Source of the DNA: JAVJSD01 sp040219575
GTDB taxonomy: Bacteria; Planctomycetota; Planctomycetia; Pirellulales; Pirellulaceae
Direction: 5' to 3'
Assembly: GCA_040219575.1 (NCBI GenBank)
Contig: JAVJSD010000064.1
Span: forward strand, 124,001 to 188,000
DNA length: 64,000 nt
Every line of letters starts with the position of its first letter. Positions within the stretch are counted from its first letter, which is position 1. Below are positions 19,949 through 28,793 of the stretch, one piece after another. A program made the position numbers and the translations under genes. The notes under the pieces are model-generated. The model made no database searches. It had not been told where the DNA came from and was given only the letters and a program-made list of their open reading frames with translations.

Positions 19949-22639
19949 CTAGCGACGCTCGATCAGCAGCCAGTTGAGGCAGGTGTTGGACTTGTCGAGG
20001 CCGGAGCCGAGCTCGAGCGTGAGGCGGCCGTCGGCGACTCCGACGTCGAGCGCGAACTCGGCGAATTCCCCGGCGGCGGTCGTCTTGCGGTCCACGACGC
20101 GGCGGCCTTCGACCGAGACGGTCTGCTGCAGTTGCTCGTGAGCGGAGTCGCCGATGCAGAACACCACGTGGTAGCGTCCATTCTCAACTTCGCACTCCCA
20201 GCGATCGGTCTTTCGTGTAAAGATGAACGAATCGCCGGGGCCTGCGAGTACGCCGCGGCGGCGGTGATTCGCGTGCAGATCGCGCGTCCAACCGAAGCCT
20301 CGCTCCGGGCCGAACTTCAGGCCGCGGTCGGCGGAGAAACCCTCGGCCGCGGCGACTTCGCCGCCGCAGAAATCGAAACAGCGCGCCGACCCGTTCGCTG
20401 CCGGCGGAATCCCGTCGCGCTCGGGCGGCTGCGGATCGCGTTCGATCTGAAAACGGATTGGTTCGTTCGGCGTGAACAACAGCGCGTCGTCGCGGTCGGC
20501 GATGCCGTCGCCGTCGGCGTCCGAGGGATGTTTGCGTTCAAACTCGAACGGACTCCAGCCTCGCTTGTGAAGGTGCTCCCACCACACCTGGCAGAATTCG
20601 CCGCGCGTCTTGACATCGCGCGACATCGCGTCGCGGTCGGCATGGCTGCGGGCGACGACTTCCTTCACCCAGTCGGGCTCGGCGGGGTCGTCCGGTCGAA
20701 AGTCGACGTCCCGAATACCCAGCGGCAGCACGCCGAGCGCCGCCAGGCGATTGATCGCAATATAGGCCGGATGCTCCGGCGCCAGATCGCGAAACGGCCA
20801 GACCAGCAGCGGCACGGCGTCCTCGACTTCGCCGCACAGCGCGTGACGCACTGCTTCCAGTTTCTCGCGGCTGTAGGGAAGCTCCCGCGGCGCGGCGCCC
20901 GTGCGGAGCGAAATCGCGGCGGTCGCACCGGCCGCCTGACCGACGTGAATCCGCTGATCGTGCAGGCGGAGCGCCGCGCTCACGATGCTGCTGAACCCGA
21001 CGTTGCCCTGCGCGCCGAGCAGGCCGTCCATTTCTTCGGGAACCAGGCTCCGTAGTGGAAACACGCTGCGATCACTGAGGAACTTCGTGTGCCGGTTTGA
21101 TTTGTGGTAGTCGATCCAGGGTCCCGATGGCCCTTCGCTCTGCAGATACGTGCGGCCGGTGCGATGGAAATCGTAATGGAATTGCCAGGCGAACAGACCG
21201 TCGGGATACATCACGGCGGCGAAGCGGGGTCGGGCCTTGTCTTTCGTCTCGCCATCGCGATTGCGGCCGTCCTGCTCGCGCATCATATACATCGCTTTCA
21301 GACGCAGCGACTCGCGAATATACGGCTTGGGCGGGAGATGATCCGGCGTGTTGAATTCGCGACTAAGGTGAAAATTGCGAAAGGAGTTGGTCTTGTCGGC
21401 CGCCCGCTCGTGAACGAAGTTCTGCATGTGGTAGAGCACGCCGAGGGCATGTTGTTTCGCATCTTCGAAGATGATCTGCCGCTGCTGGCGCGTCATGAGG
21501 GCGATGTTCTTCTGCGAGGCCCCCGACTCGGTCGCCTCCAGGGCGTCGACGACCGTCTGCGGCAGCCGCTCCAGTGGATAGTCCTGCCCGTTCATATAGT
21601 TCAGCAGGATCGACGTCTTGCCATCCTTGCTCGTGTAGCCATCGACGACGCGGCGGACCGAGTACACACTCAGTTGCCGCTTCGACGCCTTCCCCGCCGC
21701 CGGCCAGTGTTCGATCGCGCCCAGGCCAGGGTCCTTCACGTCCCACTCGAGGTTGCGAAACTCCGCCAGGCTGAAGCGCGTGGCGCGGGGATAGTTGCGG
21801 TCGTCGTAGTGCAGCGGCCGGGGGATGGGCGTCTCGCCGTCCGACTCCGCCACGATCATGGCCCAGGTGATGGGGTTCATTTCATTGACCGGGGCGTCGA
21901 CCGGCGCGCTCGCTTCTCCGTAGCGCGAGGGCGGATCGGGCCCGACTTCGAACGCCGCCCCCGAGACCTGCACCGCCTCGCCCCAGTCCGAGGCGTCGAT
22001 GGTCAACTTCGCCCGCACATGCAGATTCGCCTCGCGCGCATCGAGCGGGGCGAACCATAGCCCGGTCAGTTGCGGCCGCGCGGCGGATCGATCGACATCG
22101 GCCCGCACGGGATAGCGATTCGTGATCAGACGAACCTGTCCCGAAGCGAGATACGGCTGCAGCATTTCGCGAAAGATCGCCTCAGCCTCGGCCGGGCGGA
22201 AGGTCGACGGACCGTGCCATGGTAGGCCGGGCATCGGCGAGCCGTACTTCCGCGTGTTGAAGGCCTCGATGCGGTCCATCAGCTCCTTGAACAGCCCGGA
22301 GCGATGAAACGAGCGCTTCATGGGATGCCAGTCGACGCCCCAACCGACCTTGCCCACGCCCTTGTTCTCATCGACGCACGCCAGCGACTGCTCGGTGTAC
22401 TGGCCGCCGAGCCACTCGCCGTCGTGCACGATGACGATCTCCTTCACCCCCAGCCGAGCCGCCTGAATCGCCGCCGCCCACCCCGATTCGGTCCCACCGA
22501 CGATCAGCAGGTCGCAAGTGACTTCCTCGGGGCGCGAGTCGGAAGATTGTGCGGCCGACGTCGGCGCGGCGCCGCAATGCGTCGCGACGAGTAGCAAGCC
22601 AACAAAGTAGAGAAGAATCGTACGTGGAGTGCGTTTCAT
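19949..22639 (-). CDS. Exported FAD-dependent oxidoreductase with calcium-type loop and C-terminal binding domain
   Basis: 896 residues from the ATG at 22639; the frame extends 13 codons to a TTG, but the ATG opens directly into a signal peptide (TILLYFVGLLLVATHCGAA). A Rossmann-type FAD site reads CDLLIVGGTESGWAAAIQAARLG in two stretches, followed by GEWLGGQYTEQ, typical of the FAD_oxidored family. About three quarters along is a DADGDGIADRDD loop like thrombospondin type 3 or dockerin calcium loops. The last ~100 residues (RYHVVFCIGDSAHEQ...LTLELG) look like a beta-sandwich carbohydrate-binding domain. The substrate is unknown. Its neighbours (sulfatase, PQQ protein) fit polymer breakdown outside the cytoplasm. 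Confidence 0.85.
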   Translation of the reverse strand: MKRTPRTILLYFVGLLLVATHCGAAPTSAAQSSDSRPEEVTCDLLIVGGTESGWAAAIQAARLGVKEIVIVHDGEWLGGQYTEQSLACVDENKGVGKVGWGVDWHPMKRSFHRSGLFKELMDRIEAFNTRKYGSPMPGLPWHGPSTFRPAEAEAIFREMLQPYLASGQVRLITNRYPVRADVDRSAARPQLTGLWFAPLDAREANLHVRAKLTIDASDWGEAVQVSGAAFEVGPDPPSRYGEASAPVDAPVNEMNPITWAMIVAESDGETPIPRPLHYDDRNYPRATRFSLAEFRNLEWDVKDPGLGAIEHWPAAGKASKRQLSVYSVRRVVDGYTSKDGKTSILLNYMNGQDYPLERLPQTVVDALEATESGASQKNIALMTRQQRQIIFEDAKQHALGVLYHMQNFVHERAADKTNSFRNFHLSREFNTPDHLPPKPYIRESLRLKAMYMMREQDGRNRDGETKDKARPRFAAVMYPDGLFAWQFHYDFHRTGRTYLQSEGPSGPWIDYHKSNRHTKFLSDRSVFPLRSLVPEEMDGLLGAQGNVGFSSIVSAALRLHDQRIHVGQAAGATAAISLRTGAAPRELPYSREKLEAVRHALCGEVEDAVPLLVWPFRDLAPEHPAYIAINRLAALGVLPLGIRDVDFRPDDPAEPDWVKEVVARSHADRDAMSRDVKTRGEFCQVWWEHLHKRGWSPFEFERKHPSDADGDGIADRDDALLFTPNEPIRFQIERDPQPPERDGIPPAANGSARCFDFCGGEVAAAEGFSADRGLKFGPERGFGWTRDLHANHRRRGVLAGPGDSFIFTRKTDRWECEVENGRYHVVFCIGDSAHEQLQQTVSVEGRRVVDRKTTAAGEFAEFALDVGVADGRLTLELGSGLDKSNTCLNWLLIERR

Positions 22640-22901
22640 GGGAGCTCGTGTTGCGGACGGCGGCGTCACTTTGCGCAAGATCGCCGCGAAACAAAGGGGG
22701 AATCCAATCTTGAGACGTCGATCGAAGCTATCGCACGATCGTACTCCGCCCGCCGCCGAACACCAAATCGTTTGCGGCGCCTTTCGTCGAGCACCAGCGG
22801 GCGATCGACGTTAGAATGAAGGACCGCCGCGGCCGGCGCGGTTCCTCACGCTCCACCACGCCTCTGCCTCCCGCCACCCAACCATTGAAGGTCGTTGATT
22901 C

Positions 22902-24146
22902 ATGACGCGTTCCGCTTTCTCCGTCTTGCTGCTGTTGGTCGTCGCCGGTCTCGCCCCGGCTCAAGAGTGGGCCCGGTTTCGGGGGCCCAATGGTTCGGGA
23001 ATCAGCGACGCCAAGACGGTCCCGGTCGCATTCGGCGAGAACGACATCAACTGGAAGGTAAAACTGCCAGGCGTCGGCAACTCGTCGCCCATCGCCTGGG
23101 GCGACCATGTGTACGTCACGTCGGCCACCGACGACCCGCCGATGCGCACCCTGTCGTGCCTCGACGCGAAGTCCGGCGCCGTGCGCTGGCGACGAGAAGT
23201 TCCTTTCGAGTCCTACAAGAAGCACAAGAACAACAGCTTCGCCTCGAACACGCCGTGCGCCGACGCCGACCATGTGTACGTATTGTGGCAGTCGAAGTCC
23301 GATTCGCCGCTGGTCGCTTTCAACCACGACGGCGAGGAAGTCTGGCGGTACGATCTGGGCCCGTACAATCACGGCCAGGGAGGCGGCACTTCGCCCATCG
23401 TCTACGACAACCTGGTGATCGTCTGCAACGATCATTCGCAAGGAAGCTTCCTGTTGGCGCTCGATCGCTGCACCGGAAAAGAAGTCTGGAAGGTTCCGCG
23501 TCAAGGAAAGCGGGCCTGCTACGCCACGCCCTGCATCTACCAGGCAGGCGACCGACCGGCGGAGATTATTTTCTCGCACTGCTTCGAGGGCGTCTCCGGC
23601 GTCGATCCTCAAACCGGTCGGCAGAACTGGTCGATTCACGTCTTCGGCGACTTTCCGCAACGGGCGGTCGGCTCGCCGTTCATTATCGACGACCTGGTGG
23701 TCTCCAACAGCGGCGCGCTGGTGGCCGACAAGAACCTGGTGGCGGTCCGCCCGCACGCCGACGGCGATGGCGTTCGCGTGGAAGAGGTGTACCGACTGAC
23801 GCGCGGCGCGCCGCACGTTCCTTCGGCCATCGCCTATCGTGGATTGTTGTTCGCCTGGAACGACCAGGGAATCGTCACCTGCCTCGACGCCCGCGACGGC
23901 GGCCAAATCTGGCAAAAGCGCGTGGGCGGCAACTACTTCAGTTCGCCGATCTGCATCGACGGCAAGTTGTACTGCGTCGACGTCGACGGCACGGTGGTGG
24001 TGATCGCCGCCAGCGACCAATACGAGGAACTGGCCCGCAACCCGCTGGGCGAACCGTCGATGGCCACGCCCGCCGTCAGCGGCGGCACGCTGTTTGTGCG
24101 CACCGAATCGCAATTGTTCTCGATCGGCGGCCCGGAGCGGGAGTAG
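22902..24146 (+). CDS. PQQ-binding-like beta-propeller protein, exported
   Basis: 414 residues with a signal peptide (FSVLLLLVVAGLAPA). It opens WARFRGPNGSGIS, the standard start of planctomycete propeller proteins. Repeated strand motifs, each a propeller blade, are visible: SCLDAKSGAVRWRREV, LALDRCTGKEVWKV, VDPQTGRQNWSI and TCLDARDGGQIWQKR. These proteins share the PQQ dehydrogenase/BamB propeller fold; without catalytic residues a redox role is not shown, and scaffolding or sugar binding is equally possible. AAGG lies 13 bases upstream of the ATG. It is followed by the ATTTCAGATTGCAG array and a copy of the ~120-bp repeat. Confidence 0.88.
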   Translation: MTRSAFSVLLLLVVAGLAPAQEWARFRGPNGSGISDAKTVPVAFGENDINWKVKLPGVGNSSPIAWGDHVYVTSATDDPPMRTLSCLDAKSGAVRWRREVPFESYKKHKNNSFASNTPCADADHVYVLWQSKSDSPLVAFNHDGEEVWRYDLGPYNHGQGGGTSPIVYDNLVIVCNDHSQGSFLLALDRCTGKEVWKVPRQGKRACYATPCIYQAGDRPAEIIFSHCFEGVSGVDPQTGRQNWSIHVFGDFPQRAVGSPFIIDDLVVSNSGALVADKNLVAVRPHADGDGVRVEEVYRLTRGAPHVPSAIAYRGLLFAWNDQGIVTCLDARDGGQIWQKRVGGNYFSSPICIDGKLYCVDVDGTVVVIAASDQYEELARNPLGEPSMATPAVSGGTLFVRTESQLFSIGGPERE

Positions 24147-24150
24147 CTGG

Positions 24151-24184
24151 GATTTCAGATTGCAGATTTCAGATTGCAGATTTC
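24151..24184. repeat. GATTTCAGATTGCA tandem array
   Basis: Alternating ATTTCAG and ATTGCAG units begin five bases after the PQQ gene's stop. The same words, in both orientations, flank the ispF-cysS gap (60343-60533). Confidence 0.85.
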
Positions 24185-24199
24185 CGCAAAAGTAGGGTG

Positions 24200-24316
24200 G
24201 AACAACCGCCGGGCGGTTCCGGCAGGGGCGCGAGCGGACGTTGAGGCTTTGCCAGCGTGTTTTCGTTCGCGCGGCGGTTGCCTATTGCCGGAACGGCGCA
24301 AGGCTTGTTGCGGCCT
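24200..24316 (-). repeat. ~120-bp dispersed repeat, copy A
   Basis: Read on the minus strand it starts AGGCCGCAACAAGCCTTGCG and ends CCCGGCGGTTGTTC. It aligns over its whole length with the copy at 41207-41326 (shared words GTTCCGGCA, CAACCGC, GAAC.AAAAC, TCAACGT, CCCCTGCCG). Its two ends are partly complementary. Confidence 0.75.
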
Positions 24317-24481
24317 GCAACTTTGCCCGCGTCATCGTCTGAATTCTGTCTTTACACGATTTCGCTTCCCGTCTAAAAGCGTCGCACAATCGGAGGAATT
24401 GCGCGCCCTCACAGACTCGGTCGCGACTCGTGTCGTGGGATGCGGTCTGTGGCCTCGAACTGGAACGGAGTCCCCAGAGCC

Positions 24482-25627
24482 ATGGCTAAACATCTCTCTT
24501 TCGCCATCGTCGCCGTGCTGGCGCTTCACGTGATGTCGCCGACGGCCGCCTGGGCCCAGGCCCGCGAGACGCGGATCCTCCAGAATTCGACCGAGGTGTT
24601 GAACGAGTTCATGTCGCTGCGGATGAAGGGCATTCCCCGCGCCTTGCTGGCCGACGCCCAGGGAATCGCCATCATTCCGGGCATGGTGAAAGCGGGCTTC
24701 GTGATCGGCGGGCGACACGGCACGGGCGCGTTGGTGATTCGCGACGAGCACGGCGACTGGCGGATGCCGGTCTTTATTTCGCTCACCGGCGGCAACATCG
24801 GCTACCAGATCGGCGTGCAGTCGACCGACCTGGTGCTGGTGTTCAAGACGCAAAAGAGCATCTCCGGCATTCTCGACGGCAAGCTGACGCTGGGCGTCGA
24901 CGCCGCGGCGGCCGCGGGTCCGGTGGGACGCGAAGCCGGGGCGGCGACGGATGGACAACTCGGGGCGGAGATCTATTCGTACTCCCGCAGCCGCGGATTG
25001 TTCGCCGGCGTGTCGGTCGACGGTTCGGTGTTGCAGGTCGCGCAGCGGATGAACGACGCCTACTACAGCAGCCGCCCGGAGACGCTCCGCGAGACCGATC
25101 CGGCGGTAGTGTTGGTTTCGAAGATCGCCAGTTACGGCGCGGTGGACGGCGCGCCGATCGTCGAACAGGGCGCGGCGCAGCCGGACGTGGAGACGTTGCC
25201 GTCTCCCGCGGGTCAGCCGACGCCGCAGGTGCTGCGCGAGCCGAGCTTCACGCCCGGCGGCCAACCGTCGCTCGCGCCGCCGCAGAACGTCGATCCAACC
25301 GAAACCCTACGGCAACGGTTGAGCGCTTCGGCCGCCGGGATGTCGAAACTGCTCGATCCAAGCTGGCGGCAGTACCTCGCGCTGCCAGCGCAGGTGTATG
25401 AAACGGGCGCTCGCCCGAACGCCGAGGCGCTGCAGCAGAGCCTCACGCGGTTCGAGAGCGTGGCGGCCGATCCGCGCTACGGCGCGCTCAACGCCCGCGG
25501 CGAGTTCCGCGGCACGCTCGAACTCTTGCAGCAGTACAGCCGGGCGATCAACGAGTCCGACACCGCACTGCGCCTACCCGCCCCACCCGCCGCCGGCGGC
25601 TCTTCGAGCGTGCTCCGCCCCCGATAG
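24482..25627 (+). CDS. SYLF (DUF500) lipid-binding domain protein, exported
   Basis: 381 residues from the ATG at 24482, which gives a signal peptide (LSFAIVAVLALHVMSPTAAWA). The SYLF domain occupies roughly residues 25-215: AQGIAIIPGMVKAGFVIGG, GTGALVIRD, PVFISLTGGNIGYQIGVQS, then GRGLF-like SRSRGLFAGVSVDGSVL. Family members bind phosphoinositides or other lipids in eukaryotes; bacterial roles are little known. The C-terminal third is Pro/Gln-rich and then helical and has no recognised domain. Repeat copies A and B flank the gene. Confidence 0.88.
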   Translation: MAKHLSFAIVAVLALHVMSPTAAWAQARETRILQNSTEVLNEFMSLRMKGIPRALLADAQGIAIIPGMVKAGFVIGGRHGTGALVIRDEHGDWRMPVFISLTGGNIGYQIGVQSTDLVLVFKTQKSISGILDGKLTLGVDAAAAAGPVGREAGAATDGQLGAEIYSYSRSRGLFAGVSVDGSVLQVAQRMNDAYYSSRPETLRETDPAVVLVSKIASYGAVDGAPIVEQGAAQPDVETLPSPAGQPTPQVLREPSFTPGGQPSLAPPQNVDPTETLRQRLSASAAGMSKLLDPSWRQYLALPAQVYETGARPNAEALQQSLTRFESVAADPRYGALNARGEFRGTLELLQQYSRAINESDTALRLPAPPAAGGSSSVLRPR

Positions 25628-25664
25628 CACCTCGTCGCTGTTTGCCCGCGGGCATTCGGTTGCG

Positions 25665-25793
25665 TTCCGCTTGGGAACTGCCGCGGCGCCCTGCGCAGCC
25701 CACGGTAGGCCGGAACGAGCCTTGCGCTGTTGCCGCGATCCTTAAGCGGAGGGTGGACAGAAAGCCGTTTATTGAGGCCTGCGGTTGTTCCGT
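25665..25793. repeat. ~120-bp dispersed repeat, diverged copy B
   Basis: It contains CTGCCGCGGCGCCCTGCG, AGGCCGGAACGAGCCTTGCG and GGCCTGCGGTTGTTCCG, each matching a part of copies A and C, but in a rearranged order. Homology is clear in words but weak overall. Confidence 0.5.
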
Positions 25794-25838
25794 CTATGGG
25801 TGAGGCCAACCCTGCTAGCACTTGCGTCGATGATATGA

Positions 25839-25868
25839 TTGCAGGGCGGCGTCGGGTTTTGCTATCTT
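25839..25868 (+). promoter_or_regulatory. Candidate sigma-70 promoter of the SNF2 gene
   Basis: TTGCAG (25839-25844), an 18-bp spacer and TATCTT (25863-25868) lie ~70 bp before the start codon. Each box matches the consensus at four of six positions. Confidence 0.35.
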
Positions 25869-25936
25869 GATGCGAATTCAACCTGCGCCCCCGCTGGTCG
25901 GCGCGGCGCTTCGTGATCGACAGGGAGGTCCACCCG

Positions 25937-28558
25937 ATGGCAGCTCGCTTCGCGTCCACTTCCGCCAATTCTCGCGGCCGCAAGTCTTCGCGCAAGAAGA
26001 AGAAAACGGGCGCCGCGAAATCACCCAAGCTCTCCCGCACGCGGCAACCGGAGTCGATGTCGCTGGAGGAGTGGCAGACGCAGCTTCGCCGGCAGTACGG
26101 CCGCGAGCAGAACTTCGGACTGAAGAACGTCGGCGAGGAGCCGATCTTCTCGGAATTTGAAGTCACCAACCCGCAGAGCAAGCGGACGTATCGCGTGGCG
26201 ATCCGCGGCCGCGAGCTGGGCGTGAACTTCTGCTCCTGCCCCGATTTCACCACCAACACGCTGGGCACCTGCAAGCACGTCGAGTTCACACTCGGCAAGC
26301 TGGAACGCAAGCGCGGCGCGAAGAAGGCTTTCGCCGAGGGCTATCATCCGCCGTTCAGCGAGGTCTGCCTGGAGTACGGCGCCCAGCGCGTGGTGCGCTT
26401 TCGACCCGGGATCGAATGCCCCGCAAAACTCGCGCGGCTGGCGGCGAACTTTTTCGACGACGACGGCCGCCTGCTGCCCGAAGCCGTGGGCGAGTTCGAC
26501 GAGTTTCTGACCAAAGCCAGCCGCGTCGACCACGATCTGCGGGTGTACGACGACGCGATCGCGCTGGTGGCCGGCATGCGCGACCAGCAGCAGCGCGACG
26601 AGATCATGGCCCAGGCGTTCAAGGCGGGCGTCCGCAGCGCGGCTTTCAACAAGCTGGTGAAGACGAACCTGTTCGATTACCAACGTCAAGGCGCGCTGTT
26701 CGCGGCCCGCGCCGGACGCTGCCTGATCGGCGACGAGATGGGACTGGGCAAGACGATTCAGGCGATCGCGGCGGCCGAGATCATGGCCCGGCACTTCGGC
26801 GTCGAGCGCGTGCTGGTGGTCTGCCCCACGTCGCTCAAGCACCAATGGGAGCGGGAAATCCAGCGGTTCACCGACCGCGAGGCGACGGTCGTCGGCGGGC
26901 CCAAGCCCCAGCGCAACGAGCAACTGGCCGCCGACAGCTTCTTCAAGGTGATGAACTACGACACGGTCCACCGCGACCTCGAACAAATCCGTCACTGGGC
27001 GCCGGAACTGGTGATCCTCGACGAGGCCCAGCGAATCAAGAACTGGGAGACCCGCGCGGCAGTCAGCGTCAAGCAGATCGAATCGCCTTACTGCATTGTG
27101 CTGACCGGCACACCGCTGGAAAACCGGTTGGAGGAGCTCGTCTCGATCGTGCAGTTCGTCGACCGCAACCGCCTCGGCCCCACGTTTCGCTTTCTCGATC
27201 GACACCAGATTCGCGAGGAAGGCGGAGGCCGCGTCGTCGGCTATCAGCATCTCGACGAGATCGGCCAGACGCTCGAGCCGATTCTGCTCCGCCGCCGCAA
27301 GAGCGACGTGCTCAACCAGCTTCCCGAGCGGACCGACAACTACATCTTCGTGCCGATGACCGACCAGCAGTTCGAGCATCACAACGAGAACCAGGAGATC
27401 GTGGCCCGCGTCGTCCAGAAGTGGCGCAACTACGGCTACCTCTCGGAGAGCGATCAGACGCGGCTGATGATCGCCCTGCAGAACATGCGGATGTCGTGCA
27501 ACAGCACCTACCTGCTCGACAAGACGACCGACTTCAGCACCAAGCCGGATGAAGTGGCGATGCTGATCGACGAGATTCTCGAGGAGCCGGACGCCAAGAT
27601 CGTGATGTTCAGCCAGTGGATGCGGATGCACGAACTGGTGCAGCGGCGGCTCGACGCGCGGGGCTGGCGCTACGGCCTGTTCAACGGCAGCGTTCCCACG
27701 CCGAAGCGCAAGCAGGTGGTCGATCGTTTCCGCGACGATCCCGACTGCCGGCTGCTCTTGGCGACCGACGCCGGCGGCGTGGGGCTCAACCTGCAACACG
27801 CCTCGACGGTGATCAATCTCGACATGCCATGGAACCCGGCCGTGCTCGAACAGCGCAACGGTCGTGTGCATCGCCTGGGGCAGACGCGGTCGGTGCGGGT
27901 GGTGAATTTCGTCTCGGAAGGCACGATCGAGCATGGCATGCTCTCGCTGCTGTCGTTCAAGAAGGGCATGTTCGCCGGCGTGCTCGACGGCGGCGAGAAG
28001 AACGTCTTCCTTGGCGAGAGCCGCCTGGGCCGGTTTATCGAAACCGTCGAGAAGGCGACCGATTCGATCCCCGCGCATCGCGAGGCCGACGACGTGGACG
28101 ACTCCAACCTGGACGACGCCTCCTCGTCGCTCTCCGATTCATCGCGCGGCGGCTCGGCGACCACCACTTCCGCGGAAGAAGCAAACGGCCGCACCAGCAG
28201 CGCTCCGCGGGAGCCCAGCGAACCAAAGACCGCCGACGATGCCGCGCGGAATCCGACGTCGCCGCAAATCGACGCCGTCGATCCGCTCAGCGGACTCTTG
28301 CAGCAGGGCCTTGCGCTGCTCGCGCAGATGGCGCGGACGTCGTCCGACAACCAAACGTCGTCCGACAACCAAACGTCGAGCGACAGGCCAAGGGGTGCAG
28401 CGCCCTCCACCGGTTCGCTGCATGTGGTGCGCGACGAAAAGTCGGGCAAAGCCTATCTGCAGATGCCGATGCCCGACCCGCAGGTGGTGGAACAGGCGAT
28501 GCACGCGCTGATTCAACTGGCCGCGAGTTTCTCCGGCGGAGAGAAGCCGCCCAAGTAG
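25937..28558 (+). CDS. SNF2 family DEAD/DEAH helicase with N-terminal SWIM zinc finger
   Basis: 873 residues from the ATG at 25937, preceded by GGGAGG at 8 bases. A basic Ser/Lys-rich N-terminus leads to a SWIM-type zinc site (FCSCPDF...GTCKHVEF). ATPase lobe 1 has Walker A GDEMGLGKTIQA, Walker B with LVILDEAQRIKNW, and TGTPLENRLEEL. Lobe 2 has FNGSVPTPKRKQVVDRF, ATDAGGVGLNLQ and the QRNGRVHRLGQT arginine motif. It should translocate on double-stranded DNA and remodel protein-DNA complexes; the bacterial role (repair, transcription recycling) is inferred. The C-terminal ~170 residues are a low-complexity linker, with an 18-bp tandem repeat coding TSSDNQ, and then a short helical end. Confidence 0.93.
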   Translation: MAARFASTSANSRGRKSSRKKKKTGAAKSPKLSRTRQPESMSLEEWQTQLRRQYGREQNFGLKNVGEEPIFSEFEVTNPQSKRTYRVAIRGRELGVNFCSCPDFTTNTLGTCKHVEFTLGKLERKRGAKKAFAEGYHPPFSEVCLEYGAQRVVRFRPGIECPAKLARLAANFFDDDGRLLPEAVGEFDEFLTKASRVDHDLRVYDDAIALVAGMRDQQQRDEIMAQAFKAGVRSAAFNKLVKTNLFDYQRQGALFAARAGRCLIGDEMGLGKTIQAIAAAEIMARHFGVERVLVVCPTSLKHQWEREIQRFTDREATVVGGPKPQRNEQLAADSFFKVMNYDTVHRDLEQIRHWAPELVILDEAQRIKNWETRAAVSVKQIESPYCIVLTGTPLENRLEELVSIVQFVDRNRLGPTFRFLDRHQIREEGGGRVVGYQHLDEIGQTLEPILLRRRKSDVLNQLPERTDNYIFVPMTDQQFEHHNENQEIVARVVQKWRNYGYLSESDQTRLMIALQNMRMSCNSTYLLDKTTDFSTKPDEVAMLIDEILEEPDAKIVMFSQWMRMHELVQRRLDARGWRYGLFNGSVPTPKRKQVVDRFRDDPDCRLLLATDAGGVGLNLQHASTVINLDMPWNPAVLEQRNGRVHRLGQTRSVRVVNFVSEGTIEHGMLSLLSFKKGMFAGVLDGGEKNVFLGESRLGRFIETVEKATDSIPAHREADDVDDSNLDDASSSLSDSSRGGSATTTSAEEANGRTSSAPREPSEPKTADDAARNPTSPQIDAVDPLSGLLQQGLALLAQMARTSSDNQTSSDNQTSSDRPRGAAPSTGSLHVVRDEKSGKAYLQMPMPDPQVVEQAMHALIQLAASFSGGEKPPK
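28337..28390 (+). repeat. In-frame 18-bp tandem repeat inside the SNF2 gene
   Basis: ACGTCGTCCGACAACCAA occurs perfectly twice (28337-28354, 28355-28372), plus a third diverged copy (28373-28390). It codes TSSDNQ units in the linker. Confidence 0.9.
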
Positions 28559-28619
28559 CTTGACCGCCCCCGGCCGTGAATCCGCGCCGGTCGGCAAAGG
28601 GGCCCCACGCGACGCCATG

Positions 28620-28653
28620 CGACGGACAAGGAAGTCGACAAGGATGTCCGTCG
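28620..28653. repeat. GACGGACA/TGTCCGTC hairpin
   Basis: CGACGGACA (28620-28628) pairs with TGTCCGTCG (28645-28653). It lies about 60 bp after the SNF2 stop. Confidence 0.75.
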
Positions 28654-28793
28654 TACTTCCTCGGCCGTGATTCCGCGCCAACGTCCATGGGCCGCGGCCG
28701 GATGAGTCGGGCGTCACCTCTTGTTCCAAAGCCAGGGACGACTATTCTGATGTCGCCCGCTTCCTGGCGAATTCCGCCCCCCACGAGTCGCTC

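Larger units (their letters stand above)
24147..24481. other. Intergenic region made largely of repeats
   Basis: 335 bp without a gene. It holds the GATTTCAGATTGCA array (24151-24184) and one copy of the ~120-bp dispersed repeat (24200-24316). The last ~165 bp before the SYLF gene show no clear promoter. Confidence 0.8.
25628..25936. other. Intergenic region with a repeat relative and a possible promoter
   Basis: 309 bp without a gene. About 25665-25793 resembles the ~120-bp repeat (AGGCCGGAACGAGCC at 25707 and GGCCTGCGGTTGTTCCG near 25776). The rest leads into the SNF2 gene. Confidence 0.65.

Noticed and set aside
26021..28078. 685-codon open frame on the - strand
   Set aside because: It is antisense to the SNF2 helicase, which has all its motifs. 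The translation is His/Gln/Leu-rich shadow sequence.
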